Assembly: GCA_026874595.1 (NCBI GenBank)
Contig: CM049310.1
Coordinates: 38,517,558 to 38,581,557, forward strand
DNA from: Sipunculus nudus
Taxonomy: Eukaryota; Annelida; Sipuncula; Golfingiida; Sipunculidae
Length of the DNA: 64,000 nt
Direction of reading: 5' to 3'
Shown here: in pieces, positions 26,197 to 38,100 of the stretch
Layout of the letters: each line of letters starts with the position of its first letter
Position numbering within the stretch: position 1 is the first letter of the stretch
The notes under the pieces: model-generated
The model's database searches: none
What the model was told of the DNA's origin: nothing
What the model saw: only the letters and a program-made list of their open reading frames with translations
Program-made: the position numbers and the translations under genes

Positions 26197-29100
26197 CATA
26201 TCACATTACTCGATCACTTAAACTGCATAAGCTTGTTGTTACACACATTTTACATAGATTATTGTTGTCTTTGTAGTTCAGCCCCTGGTGGTGTCAGCAG
26301 GAAACAGTCGTGAGATCACACTGCCGGAGAATGAGTTGACACTGTCAGCTTATACCACACCTAAAGATGAGAAAGGTGAGATTCATACCTAATTGCAGGA
26401 TGATGATGATTCTGGTGATGATTTGCACAATGGCTACTTTATAAATGAGATAATGATGGTGGTGGTGATGATGATGATGATGATGATATAACTTGGCGAC
26501 TTGCACAATGGCTACATTCATGAATGTGACTATGATGGTGTTGATGATGAAGAAGATGATGATGTTGATTATAAAAGTGGATGATGTAGTTGGTGATGAT
26601 GGTTATGCTTATGATGCTGTCATATGGTGATGATGATAAGATGACACCAGATGCAAGGAGTTGTGTGATTGTTGTATGTTCTCACCAAATATGTGGACAT
26701 AGAACTGAGTAGAATTTTCCTGAAAATCCATGCCCTCTATTCATTGAAGGAATGTATAGCAAAGTATATGTTCATGTTCTTCATAATAATCATAAAGTTC
26801 TTTTGTTGATAATGATTAACTTTATAAGATGGATAGGTATTCAATAACATTGGTGGCACTGATGATAATAAGAATTCTTTTGGGGAATAATCTATAAATA
26901 TTTTTAACTGATGTTAATGATTTTGATTTTTACTCCAGGGGAGTACAAATATGAGTGGACCCTCATGACGGGGCCAGAGGGGTCGCAGGATGGTCAGATG
27001 ATCGGGATCAACACAGCGACTCTCAAACTGTCAAAGGTAAATAGAGCATTAAACACTCTGCTTCAGACGTATCAGGCCAGTTAGTCTGTTTCACTTTATA
27101 AAGCAGCAAATGTGTGAAACTGTGTGTCAGTAGCTGGTTATCACACTTCAGGGGCAGTTTTCAATAACTGTTTTGGGGTGATATAAAAGCAGAATGAACT
27201 GTCTTGCTAGTGAAGCTTGCTTTTCTAGCAAAGCGGTTGGAACGCCAGACTTGTACGCCACCAACACAGGTTCGAAACCGTGATCGGCCTAATGTTTTCC
27301 CTATGAGCAATTTGTCTTTGTAACAAATGGGGGCTCGTCCAATGTGACGGTAAACTTTGTGGCCCAATGAATAAAGTGTGATTCCTGGGATAATTAGTCT
27401 TGTTTTGATAGCAGAACGCTCTTTAGTTGAGGTGTGTTATGGGGTGACATAAAAGCGGACCCAACTGTCTGGCTAGTGAAGATTCCTTTTCTCGTGAAGC
27501 GGTTGGTAAGCCAGACTTGTGCGCCACCGACATGGGTTCATCTCCTGGATCGGCCCAGAATTTTCCCCTGAATAATTTCTCTTCATAACAATACCTGTCC
27601 AGACTTGGGTGAGCATTCATGGCAAAATTTAATGTCATTATGTTACATTTAAAAGTTACATCAGAACATTTTGGGTTATATTTGTTTACAACACACATTT
27701 TTTGTTCAGTATTGAGCTTTTACAATTAGCCATTTTTAATGGTCTAACATTGTCAGTGTTAACATAACGATCAAATGTTAACAATCGTAACCAATCGTAC
27801 TCCTGAAAAGGCAATTGCTGGATTAGTTTTGCTTGTCAGTTTCAAGTTTTGTGCAGCTTGGAATGTTGCTTGCTTCAAAGCTGTCATACATATAAAATGT
27901 AGGCCCAGCTTATGATGAAAATGCCACTGCGTAGGTTAATTGTAAATTATTACCAGAAAACCCAGTAGTCTTGTAAATATCCAAGTGCTGTAAGATAAGC
28001 TTTAATAAACTGGTGTTATTTTACAGTATTGTTCTTTCATAATTTTCATAAAGACAGCCTAGCTAGGGCCTCTCCTGGGTTACCATAGTGATTAAATATT
28101 TATCAAGACCATTCTGAAAACAGTCTTGAATATTGACACTCAACTTGATTTAAGACTCAGTCTTTAAGAACACTCGAGAGTTCATTACTGTCTTGAGATG
28201 TAAGTTGAAACCCATCCCAGACCTAGATGTACTAAATCTGGCACTAGGGGCAGGCAACATTTGTGATGAACAGGTTTATCCCTTATTATTAGTTCTTTGC
28301 TAATTTTAACCTGTTCCATTAATTGTGATCAGGGCATTAAAACATTCAGGAAATCATTTAAATAAATTCTTTGAAATTGAAAAAAAAAATTGGACTCTGA
28401 AAGTCCTTGAAGTTTTCTGAGGGATAGGTGTACAAACACTACTGTAACATTCCAAAAGTGAAATAGATGTATGGATACAGTGTTACCATGTTGCAGTTCA
28501 TATAAATTTGCACCTATCAGTGAAGGGCTTTACTAGCTTTGATTTGAATGCATGGTCAGACACAGGATGCAATTTTGACATTCTGAAATCCAGTGATCTA
28601 GAATTAGCAAATGGGTTTCAGTGATTTCTAGATGAGCCTCTTGATTTGTTCACTAACCATATTAATGGTGTATGAAATAATGACCGCTGTATTCTTTGAA
28701 CCAAGGTCTCTTGCTTTGAAAGTTTGCTGTTAGCCTTTAGTATGTATTATTAAGTCATGCTGACCACAGCCAGTAAAAGCACCGCTGCTGATGTCCACAG
28801 TGCTCTACCCATTAGATGGTTATTGATGTATTCATATGTTTAATCATATAACTACATGTGATCAAGACTTCCATTAGTGACCACTCCTGTGGCTTTAGAG
28901 TGACGGTTAAGCTTATACACATGACAAGTTGCCTTGACACATGAATTGCCAGGCATATGCAGTAAACTTAATGTAAATTTTATTGATTTTTAGAAGACCA
29001 ATTCAGAATATACAAACATGCGATACTGAAACCCCAGGGGAATGGCAGTTTTTTTTTCAGTTGAAGGATCCTATTTTGATAACTTATGGCTACTTACTAA

Positions 29101-32100
29101 AGATAATCACTTAAAAATTTAAAGTTGTCCTAAAACTGCCATTCCCAATGCCTACATGCTGTTCGTTTTGTTTATACCCATGTGTTTATAATATGGGGGG
29201 GGGGGGATATAATCAAAACGTGTTCATCAAAGACATCTGGCAGCAAGTCAGAAGTCCCAGAGATATGCAAAGGGCATTTTTCAACTAGTAACCATTTAAT
29301 GTCCGCACATAAGCACCATACCAACTACCACAAATTGCATGGATTTTCAGCTGTGTCAATATTGCTGTTTTCACTAACAGGTTATCGATAAAAAAGCTCA
29401 TATATCCATCACTAATGTGTTATAAGAACATTTCATAACAGGAATCCCCTAGAGTTCATCAATAGGTACACAGAGAAAGCCAGAAATCACATAAAGTCCA
29501 TAGAAAGAGCAGGTGAATAGCCTTCTTTAATATTTACTGTATCTTTTACTTGTACTGCAAATGTTGTGTAACACCTAAAACACCTCACAGTTTGATAATT
29601 ACTCAGGCAGTTATCTGGATATTGAAAAAAAAAAATCAGGAAAGCCTTTTGATTAATCACTGGTATCATGTACAAGTCTTTGGACAAATCTGGTATCTAC
29701 ACTTGAACCATCAGTAACAACATGGTGGCAAGCAGGACACCTCCAGGTTGACACTGTTAAGATAGTATGTTGTCAAAATATTCAGGTACATACACTGGTT
29801 AAAGTACAGATAGCCATGTTTCCAAGCCACTCATATTATGCAGTTAGATAGTGTCTTCGGAATCTTTTCAGCGACAATAAAACAGCTTCACGAGGCTGTA
29901 AAGGATGTTGCCTAGTTACTAATGATAGTAGGAACTACTGCAGTTAGTTCTTTAACAAGTAATTACTGTTTTACTAACATTGCAATCGGTCCTGTAGGAC
30001 TTCATTTGTTTATTTCTTTGTCTGCTACTAAAGGTCACTGGCCACAGTAAATAAGCAAATTAAACCTTTTTAATCATAAATTTTACAAATGCAAGTTTGC
30101 AGTTTCTTGTTGTTGAGATATTTATGTCTCCTGATTGTGGATTGTAATATTGCTTTTCTTCCTGTCCCAGACAATCCAATAAATGTATTTCATACCAGTT
30201 TGTTGGAAAGATGAACCTTCCAGACATTATCGGAAATTTGTAATGAGGACAAAAAATGTCTCAATGTTTTACAAGGAAATACTTTATTAGACAATTAGTT
30301 GGACTACCTTGTTTATTAACCAATGACAGCAACAAGCCCCTCCACCATAAATTGATGTCAGTTTATAAATAATGCCTATTCCAGGTGATAGTCCACCAAA
30401 ACATCAAAACTTTTGATAATAATTTTGAAGGATATAAGTGCATCTGTTTTATATGTTTTACATGAAATGGTAATGTTTGTACATTCAATTGTACATCAAT
30501 CCTTAAAGAGTGTATTAAATTATATAAACAGATGTAGGGGAACCGTTTATATTGTCTGTTTAAATTGAGTGTGTCTCTTGCACAGGATATTAAGTCAGTA
30601 TGTCATCTGATAGCTTATCTTTTATTGATTAGAGTTTCCATATACTGACTTTATAGTCTCAGATTTAGTTATTTTCCTAATTGGAGGCTTGAATCTTTAA
30701 TAGATAAAACACTTTTTTTGTGGATACTTGTTAACTTTGAGCTTAAGTTCAGCATTCTTTGCTGCCAAATCAATGAATTTAATAGACATTGTTTGTGTTT
30801 TTAATTCCCTGCCTGTTGTTACTGGGATCAATTTACCTAAAATGCTTGTTTCTATTGGAAACTACAGTTTATATGGTATATCATGCTGCACAGCACTAAA
30901 GTATAATGTCATACACACACTGATTAAAACACACACACACATGGACTTAATGTAATTGAGCATATTTCAGATATGAGAAATCTTCCATAAAGATATTTTT
31001 ATCACTTTATGTTATTAGGGCCCTGCTTGACAAGCGGTGTCCTATAGTGATCACCGTGTCAGTCTGTCCTTCCGTCCTTCCGTCAGTGACACTTTCTTTC
31101 ATGCGTGATAACTCAACAACAGCATACTGCAGCTTTCCCAAATTCACAGGGATGATTGGTACCTGTGAGGGCTCCAGACCTTTTGAATAACAGACTTGTC
31201 GGAATTCCAATATGGCCGCCACAGCCAAATCGCTGATTTTCTTTCGTGTGCGATAACTCAACAACAACATACTGCAGCTTTCCCAAATATACAGGTATAG
31301 TTGGTACATTTGAGGGCTCCAGACCTTTTGAATCACAGACCTGTTGGAATTCCAATACGGCTGCCACAGCCCGACAGCTCATTTTCTTTCGCATGCGATA
31401 ACTCAACAAAAAACATACTGTAGCTTTCCAAATTTTACAGGGATCATTGGTGCCTTTGAGGGCTCCAGACCTATTAAATTACAGACTTGCTCAAAATCAA
31501 ACATGGCTAACAGACTACATTCGGTGATTTTCTATTGCACACATTATTTCAGACATATCTTGTTTGATATCATTTGATCCAGTAGGATTTTTCCTGTTTG
31601 TACTGAGTGACCTCTTGACTTGGCTGCTGTAACTCAGCATGTTGTCAAATCTGTTTTCAAATACAGAAAGCCTTTTTCAATTGGCTACAATGCTTTTTAA
31701 GCTGTATTTGCCCAATCTATTCTTATAAAACTGGCAGAACCCTACCATAGAATAAGCCTTGTAAAGTTTAAAGTATTATGGTCCCTTCTTTAACTTTCTC
31801 AGTCTGGTTTTAATATAATGTAACAAATTTATCACTTCTGTAATTTGGGCACACCATTATCACGGGCATAGTTCCCAGTCCCAGGTAAAAAAACGTTTTT
31901 TTTTTCACCAAAGATATTCTGCATATTTTTCCTAAAATCAAAATAAAAAACCCTTGGTGCATATTATATATGGAAACATGTTTTTCCAGACTATTTTAAT
32001 GTTGTTTATGTACAGTGTTTTTATATGCTTATGACTTCTTTGATGAAGAAAGATTTTCCCTTCCTGTTAGTAGCTACATGTTTTATGTATTGATTTTTAC

Positions 32101-35100
32101 AGCTGGTAGCGGGAGTTTACCTCTTTAAAGTGGCCGTGTCAGCAGAGGGGAAATACGGAGAAGGCTTTGTCAATGTCACAGTGTCTGAACGTAAGTTTTT
32201 TATTCCATAGTTCCCCAAGTGTGACTTAAACCTTATTTAAACAGGACAGGTTGTCCTGTTGGCATGTGGCGCAGCATTGAAAACATCTGAAGTTGAGTTG
32301 GTTTTTTTTGGTGAAACACAAGTATGTATAGTGAAATACAATTCTTCCTGGAAAGTCTTTTAGCTCAGCTGACTGAAAGTTGTCTGAAGTATAGCGATCA
32401 CTCTTTGTCTGTTGTCTGCTCATCTGCCCATCCGTTTGTCCATTAACAAGGCACAAATTATAACTACTGGACCTAAGAACTTATAACTGAAAACCCCTGG
32501 AGATCCATAAAAAATCTCCTCAGAAATCTGATATTAGGAGACTGTTACCTTTATCCTTTGAGCTATGGGGCTCGAAGATACCACCCCCACCCCCCCCCCC
32601 CCACCCAAATAATAAAAAAATTGTTACAAAAGCTCCAGTATCTCAATACCCAATGCAATGATTGCCATGATTCTTTTCATGTATATGGATCATATAGTGT
32701 TTCATTCATGAAGAATGGTGGCCCCTGTATTTTTATTTAATTTTTACACATTTTGTAATCCTGAAATTATTTCACTATGAAGTAAATATTCTGTAAGCTA
32801 TGAGCAGAAAACCTTATTTTGAGCACCCAGAAAGTCAGATAGGTTACAAATCTTAACTGTCGGTTCTAGAAATGTCTTTCTTTATATAAAGGGAGGTCAT
32901 TGTAATGTCTTCTTTGACATCCAAAATAAGGTCACTGTGACCTATATACTATGAGGTTCTTGAAACAACATGATTCCAGTGCCCTATAAGTTGGATGGAC
33001 AAAAGTCATACCAGTTTAATGTATAAACCTCTAACTTAGCATATTGTGAGTTCCTAGTAAAATCTTGCTGTTACCTATTTTCTAGGGACTATGGACAAAA
33101 AGAAATGATTTTGAGCACTCTTGAAGTCATTCTATCCATTTTCAAGGATCCTTGACAAATATTTTTTACCAGATCATAACATCAATAATTAATATAAGCA
33201 TCACCTGTATACATGTCTTATTCAGCTGAGTGTCATAACCTATGGGTCACTTGTTCAGAACAGAAAGGAAAAATTTCAAGAAAGACATGAAATATACATG
33301 AAATATACATGAAATAACCACTCATTTGATTTTGTAACTGTAGTGTTTCCATGTGTCTGTGAACATTCACGTGTGTGTATGTATATGTGTGAAAATCACC
33401 ACAGGAGCATTCAGCTTGTTTTTTTGGGAAGACTGGCTATATTCCACTGTACCACTATATACTTTAACCAGTGAACCAATATATGCATAAACATGCGCAT
33501 AGTAATTACACACAGTTTAACTTTGACTCTGATTGACCAGTGTCATATACCTTGAATAGGAATAGGATCCTTGGCCTAAAGGTGAAGGGACACATAAATT
33601 AAGTAGAAAGATACACCACTTTCATTGCAGTATTGTTTGATAAAAATATTTATCAGCATGTCTTTGCTATCATGCTAAGTATTGTTTGTCATCTGGGTCA
33701 ATCACATGTTATTGTGCTTAAAGCAATAAAGTGGTGCTTCTTAAAGCAGCAAAGCATGCTTTATCACTGTAGACTGCCAGTTTTGAATATTTTGTTTTAT
33801 AAATGGTTAAAGGTTGGTTATGTAGTATATTCCGTCATGCATGGTCACATGAGAAAAAAACTCTGATACGTGACATATTACTGTGTACTATTTGCTGCTG
33901 GTATCTTTATCCCCAGCAGGGCCTATAAGTATCATAACTGAATGTAAATGCCTGTCATGGTCAACTCATCATTTTGTTAGTTGTTTCAGCAGGAATCTAC
34001 TGTCATGATTCAATACAGACATTCTACAGGACATAATGTGGTTGCGTTTTTGTTTGCACAGGTTTCAAATTTGTGATATTTGCAAAATGGAAATTCTCGC
34101 AAAAATAAAACCTACATGAAAAAGGCGGCCCAGTTACACTGGTGAACACCTGTATGTACTGTAGCCTCTTGGCATCACATGTGCATTCTCTTGGCTTTAA
34201 CGTGACATAGCAAAATATAGATATTACAAATAATAATTAACAGCCATTCAATTCACTATCTGTAAATCAAAGTTAAATATTATAAATCTTCCTCAACATA
34301 TCAAGGATGCCTCAAGTGTTCAGTGTTTAAAAAGACTGCTGAACACACATCTTTTCCAGTTGGCATATTATTAGTCATTTTCATCCACTTTATGTTTGGA
34401 TTCTAGATTATCTAGTTTGCTGCAAATCTATTTTTTAGTCATTTTATACTGTATTATCCAGTTCTCAATTCATTTTTAAACCATCCCGATGTATCTTATT
34501 GCGTACTGTGCCTTCAAGCTATTGTATTTTAATACAGTGTATTTGGCACTTTAATATACTTAAATAAATAAATTAAAATTAAATAAATGAAAATATCAGA
34601 TCTTACATAATATTAGATTTTATTAACAGGAACTTATACTTGTTTTATGTTTCATATTAGGACCTCAGCAAATTGTTACAATTTTTGGTGTATCTTAATT
34701 ATTTCATACAAAATACTTAATAAAATATGTGTAGGTTACTGCATACTAAGATAGTGAAACTTGAAACCTCACAAAATACAGGAAAAATAAAACTTGTGCA
34801 AATTGTACCCTGTGAATATGAAGCCAGTATATCTTTGGTTTACCAAAATGCTTGAAAAGATGTTGATATAAGTTAAAATTCCATTAAATAATCAGTGTCA
34901 CTTTACAAGAGTTTTAACATACACATTACATACATACAGCCTTAATTTGTTGTGCATGTAGATGTAGGGCACAGCTTTGTGTCTCTCTTCAAAGTAACTC
35001 TTTTGTCAATAAATAACAGCATGTATATGCATGTACATTTAGCACATTTTATGTCGTGACTATATGACACAAATGACTTGGTTATCATTGTGCCAGTCTC

Positions 35101-38100
35101 ATGTGATATACAAATTTTTTTTATCTGTGATGTAATTAATTTGTTATCATTTGTGCCAGTCTGTTGTCAGACAAACATGCCACCCCTAAATCAGTATCAG
35201 ATAATTCAAAATAGATATGACTGGTAATAATTATATGTGATTTTTCATCCTCAGTTCATTAGGACATTATGTGTGGAAAGTAGGACAATTTTGGCAAGGC
35301 ATCTTTTATGTTTTGGCACAGATTTAAACATGCAGTAATGATTGCAGTCACATACGTTTATAGAGGTTCCTCTGATTGTTTACATTTTAAGTGTCATATG
35401 ATTTGTTTTTACCATACTCTGAGGATTTGGGCATGGTCCAAAAAGAGCATCCTTTCACCCTAAACATTGCTGATGCATGTCCACTTGCTAACAAACTCTC
35501 CACAGGAAGATGCTAGACAGGACACTGTCTCTGGAGTACTGTCACATCCCCATGCCCTTATCAAACACTGACAGGTTTATTTCTTCAAGTTTCTTGAAAC
35601 TGCTCATGGGGGCTGCCATTTTGCATTTACACTAAAACCTGGATGTCACAAGTCACATGTCACGATTATGGATATACTGCTCATAACCAGAGTCATAATC
35701 AGAATTTCTCCCCTTTTAAGCCCTCAGCCCTTAGGCTGATGGGCTATTGTCGTCACCCAAGCTGTCCGTCCTTCCGTCCGTCCGTCCGTCCGGCATCCGT
35801 TAACTTTTACCTTGTGAGTGGGATATCTTGAAAAGGATTCACCGTCAGAATTGTATTTCCTCGGTAAAGATGTATATCGACAAAATCTCGGTCAAGTTCA
35901 AAGATGGGTGACCTTGACCTATTTTTCTACATTTTAGAGCTGATTATAGAAAAACACTTAGATGATTATTACTCAGGAACCATTTGGTGGATTTTCACAA
36001 ATCTTACTATGATTATTGGGACTGATAATCTGTACCTGCTACACAAGTTTAGTGGCGCCACCTACAATTTCTGATTTTTAATGAATTTTTATCGGATTTT
36101 TCAACTTTGGCCTTGTGAGCGGGATATCTCTAAAAGGATTCACCGTAGGAATTTTATTTTTTCGGTGAAGATGTATATTGACTAAATCTCAGTGAAGTTC
36201 GAAGATGGGTGACCTTGACCTATTTTTCTACGTTTTAGAGCTGTTTATAGAAAAAACATTGAGAAGCTTATTTCTCAGGAACCATTTGGTGGATTTTCAC
36301 AATACTTACTATGATCATAGGGACTGATGGTCTGTAACTGTTGCACAAATTTGGGGGCACCACCTACAATTTCTGATTTTTAATGAATTTTTCTTGGATT
36401 TTTCAACTTTGGCCTTGTGAGCAGGATATCTCTAAAAGGATTCACAATAGGATTTTTATTTCTTTGGTGAAGATGTATATCGACAAAATCTCGATCAAGT
36501 TCGAAGATGGGTGACCTTGACCTACTTTTCAAGGTTACAGAGCTTATAATAGAATAAAACTTTGAAGCTTATTTTTCAGGAAGCATTTGGTGGATTGTTA
36601 TTAATCATGGTAATAACAATTTTATATTTATAACTGAGACATGTACAGATATACATCCATGTGAGAACAGATATTTAGTACTTGTTACTGTTACCACCTC
36701 TAAACACTGTTCTTTTGGCTGAGGGCTTTTGTCAGCTTCTGCTGATATTCTAGTTTGTCCTCTGATGGCTCAGTAAATATGAAGCTTGCTTTCTTGTGGT
36801 TGTGTTGCTGTAATAGGACAATTTATTTTACAACAGTCAGTCGCAGGCAGTATCTGTCTGTGACATGACTTCACATTACACACACATGCACAGTGACATG
36901 GAGTGGAAGATCAGCTATTAGTTCTCAGTGGATTACCTTTGTATATTTTTTATTTCAGCTGCTCGAGAGAACAAGCCCCCAGTCTCTGTTATTCGACCTT
37001 CATCTCAGGAGGTGAACCAACCAAATGATGCAGTGTTGGATGGCTCAGGTATGTGTTTTTTTTCAATGAATAAACATTAGTGAATTATCAGCTGTAAGCA
37101 TGTATTCCTAATCTGAACTTCTTCTGCATCTCAAAACTCTTATCCATTGTAGTGAAGTTACACTGAATATTCAAGAAACCACACAAACAGCACATTTTGA
37201 GGTACCATTATTGTTTGAATCCCCCATATAAAAAAATCAATCCAAAAGTGGTTTATATTCATATAAGACTCCATAAAGTATACATTATTCTAAAGCTGGT
37301 ACAGCGATCATTTTTAACGTTTTTCACATGACTTTGTAACATCTAAAAAAATGAAATTTTTAAAAGGTACACTATTTTAAGCCCCCAGTACCAATAATTG
37401 TGTTTTTAATGGACTGATATTAAACTATATGACAATGTCTCAAAAACCTTTTTTTCCGTTTTTTCCTCTATCATGTTTCTGTCTAGCCAAAAACAGAAAT
37501 TTAAATTTTTATACAATAATTTCTGTATAAAAACTGAATTAAATTTAGATATAGGGGATTCAAACAATAATGATGAAATAATTAAATAAAACATATCAAT
37601 AACGTTTTCATTTCATGTAGATCCAGTTCTCAGATCCACTCCTAAATGAAGTGACAGATATTATAACTTAATTAACAAGACATGTACAGATTCCTTAATT
37701 ACATTCAGACATGGCAGGTGTTTTGTCCTGAGGACAACACAGTGTTTTCCAATGGACCACCATTTACCTTTCTTGTGATTCCAGTGCAGTATCCTTAATT
37801 AAATTAAATTTAGTTGACTGTCCTAGTGGTAAAGTGCCCTCATTCATTTGTGATCGAACTTTGACTCCTTGATCAGTTAGTCTGTTAAAGATAATAAAAA
37901 CAATTTCTGCTTCCTGGGCTTGACTGTTTGACTTTGATGGAGGGATTATCTCCAGTGACAGCCCTGTTATGATGGATGTCATTTTTATTTGGAACAAAAA
38001 TTTTGTCATTATTTCTGTTGTCATGCCTGATATGGATTTCATAGAGATTTAATTGCCCTGTGCGATTTTTTTCAGTGTTAATTGTCTAATGATTACTTTA

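Larger units (their letters stand above)
9079..26276 (+). other. KIAA0319L: Intron 1 (17.2 kb)
   Basis: No convincing exon was found here; in particular I could not see the cysteine-rich MANSC pattern. It holds an inverted repeat (9632-9670), two hAT-like elements (10548-10965 and 21168-21655), a pearl-like element with 145-bp units (12276-12740), a truncated family B element (13093 on), a TGACCT-rich stretch (16080-16640), an LTR remnant with primer sites (18588-19054), an 80-bp direct duplication (19412-19570), a family A repeat (20020-20560), a TA/TG microsatellite (21858-21893), poly-C (24059-24073), a family B terminus (25048-25083) and an AT tract beside exon 2. Confidence 0.7.
27037..32102 (+). 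other. KIAA0319L: Intron 3
   Basis: Contains two SINE copies (27171-27580), one copy of a roughly 340-bp interspersed repeat (29202-29535) and a family D pearl-like element (31017-31580). The rest is unremarkable AT-rich sequence; no exon was seen. Confidence 0.8.

Noticed and set aside
26281-26286. Alternative exon 2 acceptor at the CAG ending at 26281
   Set aside because: It shifts the frame and destroys the PKD1 match; TAG before 26277 keeps it.
25960-26313. Tyr/Ile-rich frames across the AT microsatellite (also at 58686 and 62429)
   Set aside because: Translations of TATA repeats; not genes.
27226-27279. Possible functional tRNA gene on the basis of A and B boxes
   Set aside because: Flanks do not pair as an acceptor stem, the unit is duplicated with a shared non-tRNA leader, and a SINE explains it better.
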